Positions 55,356 to 64,000 of a DNA stretch of 64,000 bases are shown piece by piece. The position numbers and the translations under genes were made by a program. How positions within the stretch are numbered: position 1 is the stretch's first letter; every line of letters begins with the position of its first letter. The notes under the pieces are model-generated. The model was not told where the DNA came from, searched no databases, and saw only the letters and a program-made list of their open reading frames with translations. The stretch lies in NCBI GenBank assembly GCA_900314715.1, contig OMWI01000002.1:62001-126000 (forward strand), given 5' to 3'. Origin of the DNA: an uncultured Prevotellaceae bacterium (lineage in GTDB: Bacteria; Bacteroidota; Bacteroidia; Bacteroidales; Bacteroidaceae).

Positions 55356-55654
55356 ACAATAAGGAATATATAGCAAAATTGTCACAACAAGCAGGACTTA
55401 CGCAAGACGAAACACAGAAGATGGTTCGCCACGTGATTGATGCCATGGGACAAACCTTTGAAACAGGTGATTCCGTTTCTATCACTGGATTCGGAACATT
55501 TGAGGTAAAGAAACGATTGGAGCGCGTGTTGGTTAATCCATCAACGGGACAAAGAATGTTGGTTCCACCTAAATTGGTGTTGAATTTCAAACCCGTAGCT
55601 TCTATCAAGGAAAAACTAAAAAACGGAGGTAAGGAAGATGGGGAAAATATCTGA
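55352..55654 (+). CDS. HU-family DNA-binding protein
   Basis: A 100-residue nucleoid protein. The HU fold is clear: KLSQQAGLTQDETQKMVRHV, then VSITGFGTFEVKKRLERVLV with the beta arm NPSTGQRMLVPPKLVLNFKP, where HU proteins have RNPxTG. The C-terminal tail GGKEDGENI is an extension. It overlaps rimO by four bases and the next gene by 17. Confidence 0.9.
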   Translation: MNNKEYIAKLSQQAGLTQDETQKMVRHVIDAMGQTFETGDSVSITGFGTFEVKKRLERVLVNPSTGQRMLVPPKLVLNFKPVASIKEKLKNGGKEDGENI

Positions 55655-56753
55655 TTTAGCAACGTTTTTGTCCAACAAACACAATATCAAGCAAAAAGAT
55701 GCAGAGAAATTCATCTCGCAGATGTTTGAATTGTTGGGAGAAGAATTAAAGACAGATAAGCTGGTCAAGGTGAAAGGTCTTGGAACTTTCAAGGTGACTA
55801 CCGTGAAAAACCGTGCCAGCGTGGATGTAAATACGGGTGAGAGAATTATCATAGAAGGCAGGGATAAAATCTCTTTCACTCCTGATGCTTCCATGAAAAA
55901 CTTAGTCAATAAACCATTCGCACAATTTGAAACGGTAATCTTAAAGGATGGTGTTGACTTTGCTGAAATCGACAAGAAATACGATATGGAAGAAATGGAT
56001 GAAGAATCCACGGAGGCAGAGGAAAGCGTAGATGCTGTTGAGACGATAGATGAAGTTGATACCGTTGATACGAATGAACCAGTTGAAGAGACCATTTCTG
56101 AACCCGTAACACCAGAACCGAATGAGGTTGAACAAACGGTAGATGAGGTTAAAGAAGAAATTGTCGAAGATAAAAATGAAAATGTAGTAATAGAAGAACA
56201 AGTAGGTAAAGCAGATATAGAAGAAAAAGAAGAAACTAAAGAAGTTTCAGAAGAACCTATCAGTCCAATTATCAGTACACAAGAATTTGAAGAAGAAGAC
56301 GAAGAAGAAATGAAAAGATCGGAAGAATTAGCTCAAAAATTGCAACATACAAATAATATAGTCAAAGCACTTTGTGTTGCCATTGCCGCATTGGTATTAT
56401 TAGGTATCATTGGTTTTTATTCCATGAACAATAAACTGAATGAAAAAGACCAACAGATAGAACAATTTGTTCAGGAAAAACAAAAAGAGCAAGAGAAGAT
56501 AGAAGCAGAGAAACTTAAGTTGGCTAAGGAATTGGAGGCTTATAACAACTATGACGAACGAGTGATTAATGGTGATTACAAGATTGTCGGCATTGAAAAG
56601 GAAGTAACAGCCGTGCAAGGTCAGACCTTGAAATCCATTAGTAGAATGGAATTAGGTCCAGGAATGGATTGCTATGTTCAAGCCGTGAATCCCGACATTA
56701 AAATGGTACTCATCGGACAACAAGTGAAGATTCCAAAACTTGTTCATAAATAG
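55638..56753 (+). CDS. HU-like domain joined to a membrane helix and a LysM-like domain
   Basis: A 371-residue protein. Residues about 1-85 are a second HU-like domain ([38 protein letters not shown]). A very acidic region (about 110-230) precedes a membrane helix ([21 protein letters not shown], about 237-257), a coiled coil (about 260-300) and a C-terminal LysM-like domain ([35 protein letters not shown]). DNA inside and peptidoglycan outside is the simplest reading. It follows a plain HU gene with 17 bases of overlap. Confidence 0.82.
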   Translation: MGKISDLATFLSNKHNIKQKDAEKFISQMFELLGEELKTDKLVKVKGLGTFKVTTVKNRASVDVNTGERIIIEGRDKISFTPDASMKNLVNKPFAQFETVILKDGVDFAEIDKKYDMEEMDEESTEAEESVDAVETIDEVDTVDTNEPVEETISEPVTPEPNEVEQTVDEVKEEIVEDKNENVVIEEQVGKADIEEKEETKEVSEEPISPIISTQEFEEEDEEEMKRSEELAQKLQHTNNIVKALCVAIAALVLLGIIGFYSMNNKLNEKDQQIEQFVQEKQKEQEKIEAEKLKLAKELEAYNNYDERVINGDYKIVGIEKEVTAVQGQTLKSISRMELGPGMDCYVQAVNPDIKMVLIGQQVKIPKLVHK

Positions 56754-56803
56754 GATGGTTTTTAACTTCCAACGAATTTCTATTATCATTGCTGATTCAA
56801 AAA

Positions 56804-58597
56804 ATGAGTACATCAATCAATAACATAAGAAATTTCTGCATTATCGCCCATATTGACCATGGGAAATCGACCATCGCTGACCGTTTACTGGAACGTACAA
56901 ATACAATCCAGATAACGGAAGGACAGATGCTTGATGACATGGACTTGGAAAAAGAACGCGGTATTACTATCAAGAGTCATGCCATTCAGATGGAATATGC
57001 TCATCAAGGCGAAAACTATATCTTGAATTTGATAGATACTCCGGGACATGTCGATTTTTCATACGAAGTATCTCGAAGTATTGCCGCATGCGAAGGCGCA
57101 TTGTTGGTTGTTGACGCAACGCAAGGTGTTCAGGCACAAACTATTTCCAATCTTTACATGGCTATTGAGCATGATTTGGAAATCATTCCCGTTATCAATA
57201 AGATAGACATGCCTTCTGCTATGCCTGATGAGGTGGAAGATGAAATCGTTGAACTATTGGGATGTGACCGTAGCGAGATTATCCGTGCATCTGGTAAGAC
57301 GGGAGAGGGTGTAGATGATATTCTCAATGCCGTAGTAGAGCGTATTCCTCATCCAGTAGGTGATGAAAATGCACCATTGCAAGCCTTGATTTTCGATTCC
57401 GTATTCAATTCATATCGTGGTATCATTGCTTATTTCAAGATTGAAAATGGTTGTATACGTAAGGGCGATAAGGTGAAGTTCTTCAATACAGGCATGGAAT
57501 ATTTGGCTGATGAAGTGGGTGTGTTGAAAATGGATATGATTCCTCGCACGGAAATGCACACGGGCGAAGTAGGATATATTATCAGTGGAATCAAGGATGC
57601 TAAGGAAGTGAAGGTGGGCGATACCATCACACATGTTAATAATCCTTGCGACAAGGCGATTGAGGGATTCCAGGAAGTGAAGCCAATGGTATTTGCTGGT
57701 GTTTATCCCATCGACCCGAATGATTACGAGAATTTGCGTGCTTCTTTAGAAAAGCTTCAACTCAATGATGCTTCGTTGTCGTTTACTCCAGAGTCATCAG
57801 TGGCATTAGGTTTTGGTTTCCGTTGTGGATTCTTAGGACTTCTCCACATGGAAATTGTACAGGAACGCCTTGATCGTGAGTTTAATATGGATGTGATTAC
57901 TACGGTTCCCAACGTTTCGTACATTGTATATGATAAACAAGGAGGTTCCAAAGAGGTGCATAATCCTTCTGGTTTGCCAGAAGTAACGATGATAGAACAC
58001 ATTGAAGAACCATATATTCGTGCTTCTATCATTACCACAACCACGTTTATTGGTCCCATCATGAAACTCTGTTTAGATAAACGAGGCGAGTTGATTAATC
58101 AAGAATTTGTGAGCGGAAATAGGGTAGAGTTGCATTTCTATCTCCCGTTAGGTGAAATCGTTATCGATTTCTATGATAAGTTGAAGAGTATTTCCAAGGG
58201 ATATGCTTCCTTCGATTACCATATAGATTCTTTCCGTCCGTCAAAATTAGCAAAGTTGGACATCTTGTTAAATGGTGAGTCTGTTGATGCACTATCTACC
58301 TTAACGCATCAAGACAATGCCGTGACATTGGGCAGAAGGATGTGTGAAAAACTGAAAGACTTGATTCCACGCCAACAGTTTGACATTGCCATTCAAGCTG
58401 CTATTGGTGCCAAGATTATTGCTCGCGAGACGATTAAGTGTGTACGTAAGGATGTCACGGCGAAGTGTTACGGTGGCGACGTTTCACGTAAGCGTAAACT
58501 TTTGGAAAAACAAAAACGAGGAAAGAAGAGAATGAAACAAATCGGTAATGTGGAAGTGCCACAGAAGGCATTCCTTGCCGTGTTGAAGTTGGATTGA
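56804..58597 (+). CDS. lepA: Elongation factor 4 (LepA)
   Basis: A 597-residue translational GTPase that can back-translocate ribosomes. G1 is [15 protein letters not shown], DxPGH is [19 protein letters not shown] is [12 protein letters not shown]; the LepA-specific C-terminal domain ends [21 protein letters not shown] chose the ATG at 56804 ([11 protein letters not shown]) over a TTG at 56789. It lies 50 bases after the HU/LysM gene. Confidence 0.97.
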   Translation: MSTSINNIRNFCIIAHIDHGKSTIADRLLERTNTIQITEGQMLDDMDLEKERGITIKSHAIQMEYAHQGENYILNLIDTPGHVDFSYEVSRSIAACEGALLVVDATQGVQAQTISNLYMAIEHDLEIIPVINKIDMPSAMPDEVEDEIVELLGCDRSEIIRASGKTGEGVDDILNAVVERIPHPVGDENAPLQALIFDSVFNSYRGIIAYFKIENGCIRKGDKVKFFNTGMEYLADEVGVLKMDMIPRTEMHTGEVGYIISGIKDAKEVKVGDTITHVNNPCDKAIEGFQEVKPMVFAGVYPIDPNDYENLRASLEKLQLNDASLSFTPESSVALGFGFRCGFLGLLHMEIVQERLDREFNMDVITTVPNVSYIVYDKQGGSKEVHNPSGLPEVTMIEHIEEPYIRASIITTTTFIGPIMKLCLDKRGELINQEFVSGNRVELHFYLPLGEIVIDFYDKLKSISKGYASFDYHIDSFRPSKLAKLDILLNGESVDALSTLTHQDNAVTLGRRMCEKLKDLIPRQQFDIAIQAAIGAKIIARETIKCVRKDVTAKCYGGDVSRKRKLLEKQKRGKKRMKQIGNVEVPQKAFLAVLKLD

Positions 58598-58633
58598 GAT
58601 AGATTACAAAATAAAGACCATAATTTATTAGCC

Positions 58634-59221
58634 ATGGAAACAATAAGGGACATTGCCAGGGAATTGGCTCGAAAGTACAGTACCATGACTCACGTCGAAC
58701 TCGATGTGATGGAGGATTTGCTTGTACCTATGAAATTCAGGAAAGGAGAGCAAATCTTGAAGGAAGGTGAGATTTGCCGAAACATTTACTATGTGCATCA
58801 AGGCTTGATTAGGCAATATTACCATAAGAACGGAAAGGAACTGACAGAGCATTTAGGGGTAGAAGGGACCATCTTTATGTGTATCGAGAGTCTTTTCAAG
58901 GAAGAACCCACACAATTGATGGTAGAAGCTCTGGAACATTCTATCATATACGCATTGCCCAAGGTGAAATTGGAAATGGTTGCCTTGCACAATGTCAATA
59001 TTCAAATTCTATATCGTAAGATTTTGGAGGAATCACTCATCCTTTCACAAGTTCATGCTGATTTGGTCAGATTTGAAAGTGCACAAGATAGGTATAAGAA
59101 GATGTGCAAGCTTAATCCAGAGGTTATCAAGCGTACACCGCTTATCCATGTGGCAAGTTATTTGCAAATGAGTCCAGAAACATTAAGTCGCGTTCGAACT
59201 AATGCCTTGTTTGATAGATAA
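58634..59221 (+). CDS. Crp/Fnr-family regulator
   Basis: A 195-residue protein. The cyclic-nucleotide-binding-type beta barrel (about 35-125) holds FRKGEQILKEGEICRNIYYV and LTEHLGVEGTIFMCIESLF. The C-terminal winged helix is short, with HVASYLQMSPETLSRVRTNA as helix-turn-helix. The Arg of the cAMP-binding phosphate loop is not clear, so the ligand is open. It follows lepA by 36 bases and ends before a perfect terminator. Confidence 0.82.
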   Translation: METIRDIARELARKYSTMTHVELDVMEDLLVPMKFRKGEQILKEGEICRNIYYVHQGLIRQYYHKNGKELTEHLGVEGTIFMCIESLFKEEPTQLMVEALEHSIIYALPKVKLEMVALHNVNIQILYRKILEESLILSQVHADLVRFESAQDRYKKMCKLNPEVIKRTPLIHVASYLQMSPETLSRVRTNALFDR

Positions 59222-59241
59222 TGTTAAGAGACAATAAATAT

Positions 59242-59290
59242 AGCCGTGTTAAACTACTTTGTAGAATAACACGGCTTTTTCTTTGTTATT
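59242..59290 (+). terminator. Terminator after the crp-like gene
   Basis: A perfect 10-bp stem AGCCGTGTTA (59242-59251) with TAACACGGCT (59277-59286) and TTTTT after it; the loop holds a second small stem (CTAC/GTAG). It lies between convergent genes. Confidence 0.85.
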
Positions 59291-59300
59291 ATGTGATTGC

Positions 59301-60974
59301 TTATCCTTCTTCTTGATAGAGGTATCGCTTGATACTCTTCTTAGGAGTCTTGGCAAATTCTTCTTCATGGATACGCATGGCGGAAATCTTGCTGTATGCT
59401 GGAAGTACATTATTGATTTCCTGACGATTCTGTTCCATGATTTTCTCCAAGTCATCATTGGTAAGACCCAAGTTCCTGGCTTCGTCATAATCTGGGTGAA
59501 CGAGTCCAATCAACTTGTCACCTCTTTGGATAACCACGCTTTCCATAACGAGTGCCATAGAGTTGAGTTTGTCTTCAATTTCCTCCGGATAGATGTTCTG
59601 ACCGTTCGAACTGAGTAGCATGTTCTTTGAACGACCCTTAATGAATACGTTGCCTCTTTCGTCTATCAATCCTAAGTCGCCAGTGTGATACCAACCGTCC
59701 TTATCAATCGTCGTGCGTGTTGCTTCTTCGTTCTTGTAATATCCCAACATCACGTTAAGACCTTTGGCTAAGATTTCGCCTGGTACATGCTGTGGGTCTG
59801 GACTGTCAATCTTCACCTGCATGTGGGCAACAGCCTTTCCACATGAACCTGCTACGAATTCATTCCAAGGCGCATAGCAGATGATGGGTGCGCATTCTGT
59901 AGCTCCATAACCTACTGTATATGGGAAGTTGAGGCGTTTCATGAAACTCTCTACTTCTTGGTTGAAGGCAGCACCTCCAACGATAATCTCATACAAGTTT
60001 CCGCCAAATGAATTATAAACTTGTTCGCAGATTTTCTCAATGACTTTCTTGTTGATGACAGGCATACTCAACAACAATCTCATCTTGTTGTTTTGTATCT
60101 TGGGGAAGACTCGCTTGCGAATGATTTTCTCGATAATCAATGGCACGGCAATGATAATACAAGGCTTGATGTCTGCAAATGCCTGTGCGATAATGGCTGG
60201 ACTTGGAACACGCGTGAGGAAGAATACGTGTTTCCCCTCGATAAACTCATAGATAAATTCAAATGCCATACCATACATGTGCGCCATGGGCAAGATGCTA
60301 ATCACGTTATTGCCTCTTTTCTCAAGGTGTTTACCCATTACCTGACAGGCAAAGTCGTAATTGCTCCATAGAGCACGATAAGGAATCATTACACCTTTGG
60401 AGAAACCTGTCGTACCACTGGTGTAATTGATGAGAGCCATGTCGTTTGCATCTTTTTCCTTGAAATAATTCACGTGTTCCTGACGGAAGTATTTGGGGTA
60501 CTTCTTTCCGAACATCTCGTTCAAGTGCTCACGTGCAAAGGTTAACTTATCCGTGCGAGATACCAATAGGGAATAATCGGGAATATAGATGATACCTTCC
60601 AGATTTGGCATCTTGGTTGCATCGATAATAGTTGCTACCACATCACCCACAAACAAGAATTTGGCATCAGAGTGGTTCACAATGTTGTGAATCTGGTCTG
60701 CCGTAAACTCATGTAGGATAGGCACGGCAATCGCCCCATACGTCAACGTTGCTAAATACGCAACTGCCCAATGTGCACTGTTTCTGCCACAGAGGGCAAT
60801 CTTGTCGCCTTTGGAAACACCGCCGTTTTCAAACATGATATGTAATTTCTCTATCTTACGTGCCACGTCATGATATTGTAAGGTGGCTCCTTTATAATCG
60901 GTGAGCGATTCACGATCCCAATTCTTGATGATGCTCTTCTCGATTAATTCGACAAAACTCGGTATTAATTCCAT
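59301..60974 (-). CDS. AMP-dependent acyl-CoA ligase, copy 1
   Basis: A 557-residue adenylate-forming enzyme. NYTSGTTGFSKGVM is the AMP-binding P-loop (about 183-196), GYGATECAPIICY the second motif, YHTGDLGLIDERGNVF the third, and TPKKSIKRYLYQ at the end carries the catalytic Lys. It activates a carboxylic acid, probably a long-chain fatty acid, to the CoA thioester or a related acyl-adenylate. It is the downstream copy of a tandem pair, 12 bases after its paralogue, with much of the sequence shared. Confidence 0.9.
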   Translation of the reverse strand: MELIPSFVELIEKSIIKNWDRESLTDYKGATLQYHDVARKIEKLHIMFENGGVSKGDKIALCGRNSAHWAVAYLATLTYGAIAVPILHEFTADQIHNIVNHSDAKFLFVGDVVATIIDATKMPNLEGIIYIPDYSLLVSRTDKLTFAREHLNEMFGKKYPKYFRQEHVNYFKEKDANDMALINYTSGTTGFSKGVMIPYRALWSNYDFACQVMGKHLEKRGNNVISILPMAHMYGMAFEFIYEFIEGKHVFFLTRVPSPAIIAQAFADIKPCIIIAVPLIIEKIIRKRVFPKIQNNKMRLLLSMPVINKKVIEKICEQVYNSFGGNLYEIIVGGAAFNQEVESFMKRLNFPYTVGYGATECAPIICYAPWNEFVAGSCGKAVAHMQVKIDSPDPQHVPGEILAKGLNVMLGYYKNEEATRTTIDKDGWYHTGDLGLIDERGNVFIKGRSKNMLLSSNGQNIYPEEIEDKLNSMALVMESVVIQRGDKLIGLVHPDYDEARNLGLTNDDLEKIMEQNRQEINNVLPAYSKISAMRIHEEEFAKTPKKSIKRYLYQEEG

Positions 60975-60986
60975 ATTTTGTTTTTT

Positions 60987-62648
60987 TTATTTCTGATACA
61001 AATATCTCTTGATACTCCTCTTGGGAGTCTTCTCAAATTCATTCTCAACAAGTCTGATGGCAGAAATCTTGCTGAATGGTGGAAGGGTGTTATTCAACTC
61101 CGTGCGATTTTGTTCCATGATGTTCTGCAAGTCTTCGTTACTGAATTTCATGGCTTTAGCTTCTTCCATGTCTGGATAAACCAATGCGATAAGTTGTTCA
61201 TTCTCTTGAATGACAATGCCTTCCATAACCATAGTCATCGAATTGAGCTTGTCTTCGATTTCCTCTGGGTAGATGTTTTGGCCGTTCTGACCTAACAGCA
61301 TGTTCTTGATTCTTCCCCTGATGAATACGTGACCGTCTTCGCTCATGGTTCCTAAGTCGCCCGTATGATACCAACCCTCATTGTCAAGTACTTGTCGGGT
61401 AGCTTCCTCATTCTTATAATAACCCAGCATGACGTTAGTTCCTCTTGTCACGATTTCACCAGCAATCCTTTCTGGGTCATCACTCAATATTTTCACTTCC
61501 ATGTGCTTTACGGGAGTACCACACGATTTGGGAACGAATTCCGTATAATGGCTGTAGCAAATCAGTGGGGCGCATTCGGTAGCACCGTAACCAACGGTAA
61601 TGGGAAACTCGATGCTCTTGAGGAAAAGTTCTATCTCTTGGTTCAATGCTGCACCTCCCACGATAACTTCATAGAAGTTGCCGCCAAAGGCTTGGCATAC
61701 TTCTGAACAAATGCGTTCTTTCACCTTCTTGCTTACCACGGGCATGGCAAGCAACAAACGCATGACATTGTTTTGTATCTTGGGGAATACGCGCTTTCGA
61801 ATGATTTTTTCGATAATCAGCGGAACGGCAACTATCAGTGATGGCTTTACTTCGCGGAATGCCTCAGCAATCAATGATGGACTCGGTAAGCGTGTCAGGA
61901 AATAAATATGCATACCATGACAGAAACTAAAAATCAGTTCTACTGCCAAACCATACATGTGTGCCATTGGTAAAATACTTACCAAATCGGTGTTTTTCTT
62001 GACATGTGGACTTAAATAAGTTAAGCAGAAATCTAAGTTGCCCCATAGAGCACGATAGGGAAGCATCACTCCCTTAGAAAAACCTGTTGTTCCGCTCGTA
62101 TAGTTGATTAAAGCCAACTCTTCTGGTTGGTCTTTATAATAATGTACGTGTTCTTTTCTAAAGAATTTAGGGTATTTCTCGCCGTATAGTAGGTTTAGGT
62201 GTTCTCTTGCGTATGTGATTTTCTCGGAATTAGATAACAATAGAGAGAAATCTGGCAAATATACGATAGCCTGTAGGTTGGGCATTTCTTGAAATGAGAT
62301 TGTGGGTGCCACTACGTCTCCTACGAAAAGAATCTTGGCATCAGAATGGTTGACAACGTTGTGTATTTGTTCTGGAGTAAATTCGTGCAAGATAGGAACG
62401 GCAACGGCACCGTATGTTAACGTTGCCATGAATGCCACAGCCCAGTGTGAACTGTTTCTACCGCAAATGGCTATCTTGTCACCTTTCTTAATGTCTCCAT
62501 ATTCATATACAATATGCAATTTCTCTATGATGCGAGCTACATCATGGAATTGTAAGGTTGCTCCTTTGTAATCAGTTAATGCGTCTTGATCCCAATTGTC
62601 AAGTATGCTTTTTTCTATATACGAGTTAAAGCTTGGTATATTGTTCAT
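60987..62648 (-). CDS. AMP-dependent acyl-CoA ligase, copy 2
   Basis: A 553-residue paralogue of the previous gene with the same motifs (NYTSGTTGFSKGVM, GYGATECAPLICY, YHTGDLGTMSEDGHVF, TPKRSIKRYLYQK) and nearly the same length. Differences cluster in the acyl-pocket half, so the two may prefer different acids. First gene of the pair, with a full-consensus promoter 24 bases upstream of the start. Confidence 0.9.
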   Translation of the reverse strand: MNNIPSFNSYIEKSILDNWDQDALTDYKGATLQFHDVARIIEKLHIVYEYGDIKKGDKIAICGRNSSHWAVAFMATLTYGAVAVPILHEFTPEQIHNVVNHSDAKILFVGDVVAPTISFQEMPNLQAIVYLPDFSLLLSNSEKITYAREHLNLLYGEKYPKFFRKEHVHYYKDQPEELALINYTSGTTGFSKGVMLPYRALWGNLDFCLTYLSPHVKKNTDLVSILPMAHMYGLAVELIFSFCHGMHIYFLTRLPSPSLIAEAFREVKPSLIVAVPLIIEKIIRKRVFPKIQNNVMRLLLAMPVVSKKVKERICSEVCQAFGGNFYEVIVGGAALNQEIELFLKSIEFPITVGYGATECAPLICYSHYTEFVPKSCGTPVKHMEVKILSDDPERIAGEIVTRGTNVMLGYYKNEEATRQVLDNEGWYHTGDLGTMSEDGHVFIRGRIKNMLLGQNGQNIYPEEIEDKLNSMTMVMEGIVIQENEQLIALVYPDMEEAKAMKFSNEDLQNIMEQNRTELNNTLPPFSKISAIRLVENEFEKTPKRSIKRYLYQK

Positions 62649-62671
62649 TGCACAATCAAGAAATTTTTGTG

Positions 62672-62701
62672 CAAAGATAATATCTTATTTGCTCATTTCA
62701 A
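62672..62701 (-). promoter_or_regulatory. Promoter of the acyl-ligase pair
   Basis: The minus strand shows TATCTTTG (complement of 62672-62679) and TTG exactly 19 bases upstream (complement of 62699-62701), a full consensus. Confidence 0.65.
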
Positions 62702-62817
62702 AAAAAAATGTGCAAAAAATGATGATAAAAATGATGAAATTTCGTATTTTATACAAACTGATAGTAAAACTTGTCCTAAATCTCACCAAATATATCCAAT
62801 ATTACACCAAGCTATAT

Positions 62818-64000
62818 CTAACCAAACAATGCTCTTAATGCTTCTTCCACTTTTCTTACGGGATGAATATTGATACTATATTTGTTGTGACTCAGTCCTT
62901 GGAAATTGTATTTGGGGATGATGATGTCAGTAAATCCCAACTTTTCAGCTTCGGAAATGCGTTGTTCGATACGACTGATTGCTCTCACTTCACCGCTCAA
63001 TCCAACTTCACCAGCCATACACCATCCTGATTCGATGGGGGCGTCTACGTTACTTGAAAGGATAGCGGCAATGACACTCAAGTCCATCGCCAAATCTGTA
63101 ACACGTAATCCTCCTGCGATATTCAAGAACACGTCTTTTTGCATCAACTTAAATCCTACGCGCTTTTCCAATACGGCTAAAAGCATGTTTAGTCGTCTTT
63201 GGTCAAATCCCGTCGCTGAGCGTTGGGGGGTTCCATACGCTGCCGAGGATACCAATGCCTGTGTTTCTACCAAGAATGACCTTACGCCTTCCACGGCACT
63301 ACTGATGGCAACACCTGATAGTCCATCGTGTTCATGTGTCAGTAATAGTTCTGATGGATTCACGATTTGACGAAGTCCCGTTTGTCGCATCTCGTATACG
63401 CCAAGTTCCGACGTATTTCCGAATCGGTTCTTCGTTGACCTTAGTATTCTATAAATATGGTGTTGGTCGCCTTCAAATTGAATCACCGTGTCTACGATGT
63501 GCTCCAATATCTTTGGTCCAGCTAAGGTTCCTTCCTTGTTGATGTGTCCTATTAATATAATAGGTATACCGCTTGTCTTGGCAAAACGCAACAAAGAGGC
63601 TGCACATTCACGCACTTGAGTAATACTTCCAGCAGAGCTTTCAACTTCTTCTGTTTCAATGGTTTGTATGGAGTCAATAACGATAAGTTCTGGATTTATT
63701 TCTGAAATCTGCTCAAAGATGGCTTCCAAGGATGTCTCGCATAAGATTGACACTTGTGCTTCGGCAGGATGAGGAATGCGATTGGCTCTCATTTTAATTT
63801 GAAATGCGCTTTCTTCGCCACTTACATAAAGCACTTTCAATTCTGGAATATTTAATATCGTTTGTAACGTCAATGTACTTTTGCCGATACCTGGTTCTCC
63901 TCCTAAAAGTACCACGCTACCCTTTACGAGACCGCCTCCTAACACACGATTTAGTTCTGTATCATGCAAATCATACCGTTGTTCATGTTCGGCTACGATG
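62818..64000 (-). CDS. radA: DNA repair protein RadA, C-terminal part (runs off window)
   Basis: The visible 393 codons lack only the zinc-finger start, which lies past base 64000; the frame is open to the edge. Walker A is GGEPGIGKSTL, Walker B region is ELIVIDSIQT, the RadA motif is KNRFGNTSELGVYEM, and the C-terminal Lon-like domain holds GGLRVTDLAMDLSVIAAILS. RadA helps process recombination intermediates by branch migration. The ATG whose complement is at 63969 is internal, not the true start. Confidence 0.95.
   Translation of the reverse strand, partial: IVAEHEQRYDLHDTELNRVLGGGLVKGSVVLLGGEPGIGKSTLTLQTILNIPELKVLYVSGEESAFQIKMRANRIPHPAEAQVSILCETSLEAIFEQISEINPELIVIDSIQTIETEEVESSAGSITQVRECAASLLRFAKTSGIPIILIGHINKEGTLAGPKILEHIVDTVIQFEGDQHHIYRILRSTKNRFGNTSELGVYEMRQTGLRQIVNPSELLLTHEHDGLSGVAISSAVEGVRSFLVETQALVSSAAYGTPQRSATGFDQRRLNMLLAVLEKRVGFKLMQKDVFLNIAGGLRVTDLAMDLSVIAAILSSNVDAPIESGWCMAGEVGLSGEVRAISRIEQRISEAEKLGFTDIIIPKYNFQGLSHNKYSINIHPVRKVEEALRALFG

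Noticed and set aside
62596..62838. Plus-strand open frame across the acyl-ligase promoter
   Set aside because: It overlaps the promoter and the start of a well-supported gene on the other strand, and its composition is that of AT-rich DNA.

Overview
The window reads as Bacteroidota chromosome, most likely a Prevotella-like member of the Bacteroidales. The evidence is the promoter type (a -7 box TAnnTTTG, in the best cases 19-20 bp from an upstream TTG), few Shine-Dalgarno sites, several families typical of the phylum (GluP-type sugar porter, EpsG polymerase, golvesin-domain amidase, HU-CCDC81/SPOR protein, DUF5112-type sensor, FadL/OmpP1 porin) and moderate to low GC. No rRNA, tRNA, IS element, prophage or CRISPR array was seen. 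The first gene (TolC-like, minus strand) and the last (radA, minus strand) run off the ends.

Layout. 1-9.1 kb, minus strand: a TolC-like efflux start, a galactose operon (galM-galK-sugar porter), grpE-dnaJ-folC, and an unusual ABC-F ATPase. 9.9-17.9 kb, plus strand: an AT-rich exopolysaccharide locus (GT2, EpsG polymerase, Wzx flippase, pyruvyl transferase, GT4, nucleotidyltransferase-fold protein, WecA/TagO-type initiating transferase) closed by a strong terminator. 18-23.9 kb: nudC with a 5'-nucleotidase, a CbpA-like co-chaperone, a zinc-ribbon membrane protein and a secreted GH25 lysozyme. 23.9-30.6 kb: a hexuronate module, with lacI-type regulator-uxaA-nhaC on one strand and kdgK-DUF4177-kdgA on the other; it takes altronate through KDG and KDPG to pyruvate plus glyceraldehyde 3-phosphate. 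30.6-37.6 kb: a very large double-module sensor kinase, its response regulator, a small membrane protein, a HU-TM-SPOR protein, an FHA protein and a lipoprotein. 38-44 kb, minus strand: a five-gene operon (91-aa protein, acyltransferase, golvesin/amidase, 110-aa protein, YgiQ). 44.2-52.4 kb: PPi-dependent phosphofructokinase, membrane GH25 lysozyme, prmA, an aromatic/glycine-rich secreted protein, a FadL-like porin, a probable small RNA and a GHL10 lipoprotein. 52.5-64 kb: orphan vsr, then ftsY-rimO-HU-HU/LysM-lepA-Crp, two tandem AMP-forming acyl ligases and radA.

The most interesting structure is not a gene. Five intergenic arrays (about 9.36, 21.3, 37.8, 46.85 and 52.4 kb) are built from a degenerate 22-bp unit that keeps AAA and (G)TTTA at fixed spacing. 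Four lie between convergent genes, two of them fill the whole gap and overlap the stop codons, and two are diverged copies of the same ordered array. I do not recognise this as a described repeat family. Other points of interest are two membrane proteins that join a HU-like DNA-binding domain to a peptidoglycan-binding domain, an ABC-F protein with one degenerate ATP site, a kdgA terminator folded inside the signal-peptide codons of the sensor kinase, and a stand-alone promoter-to-terminator transcription unit that looks like a small RNA.
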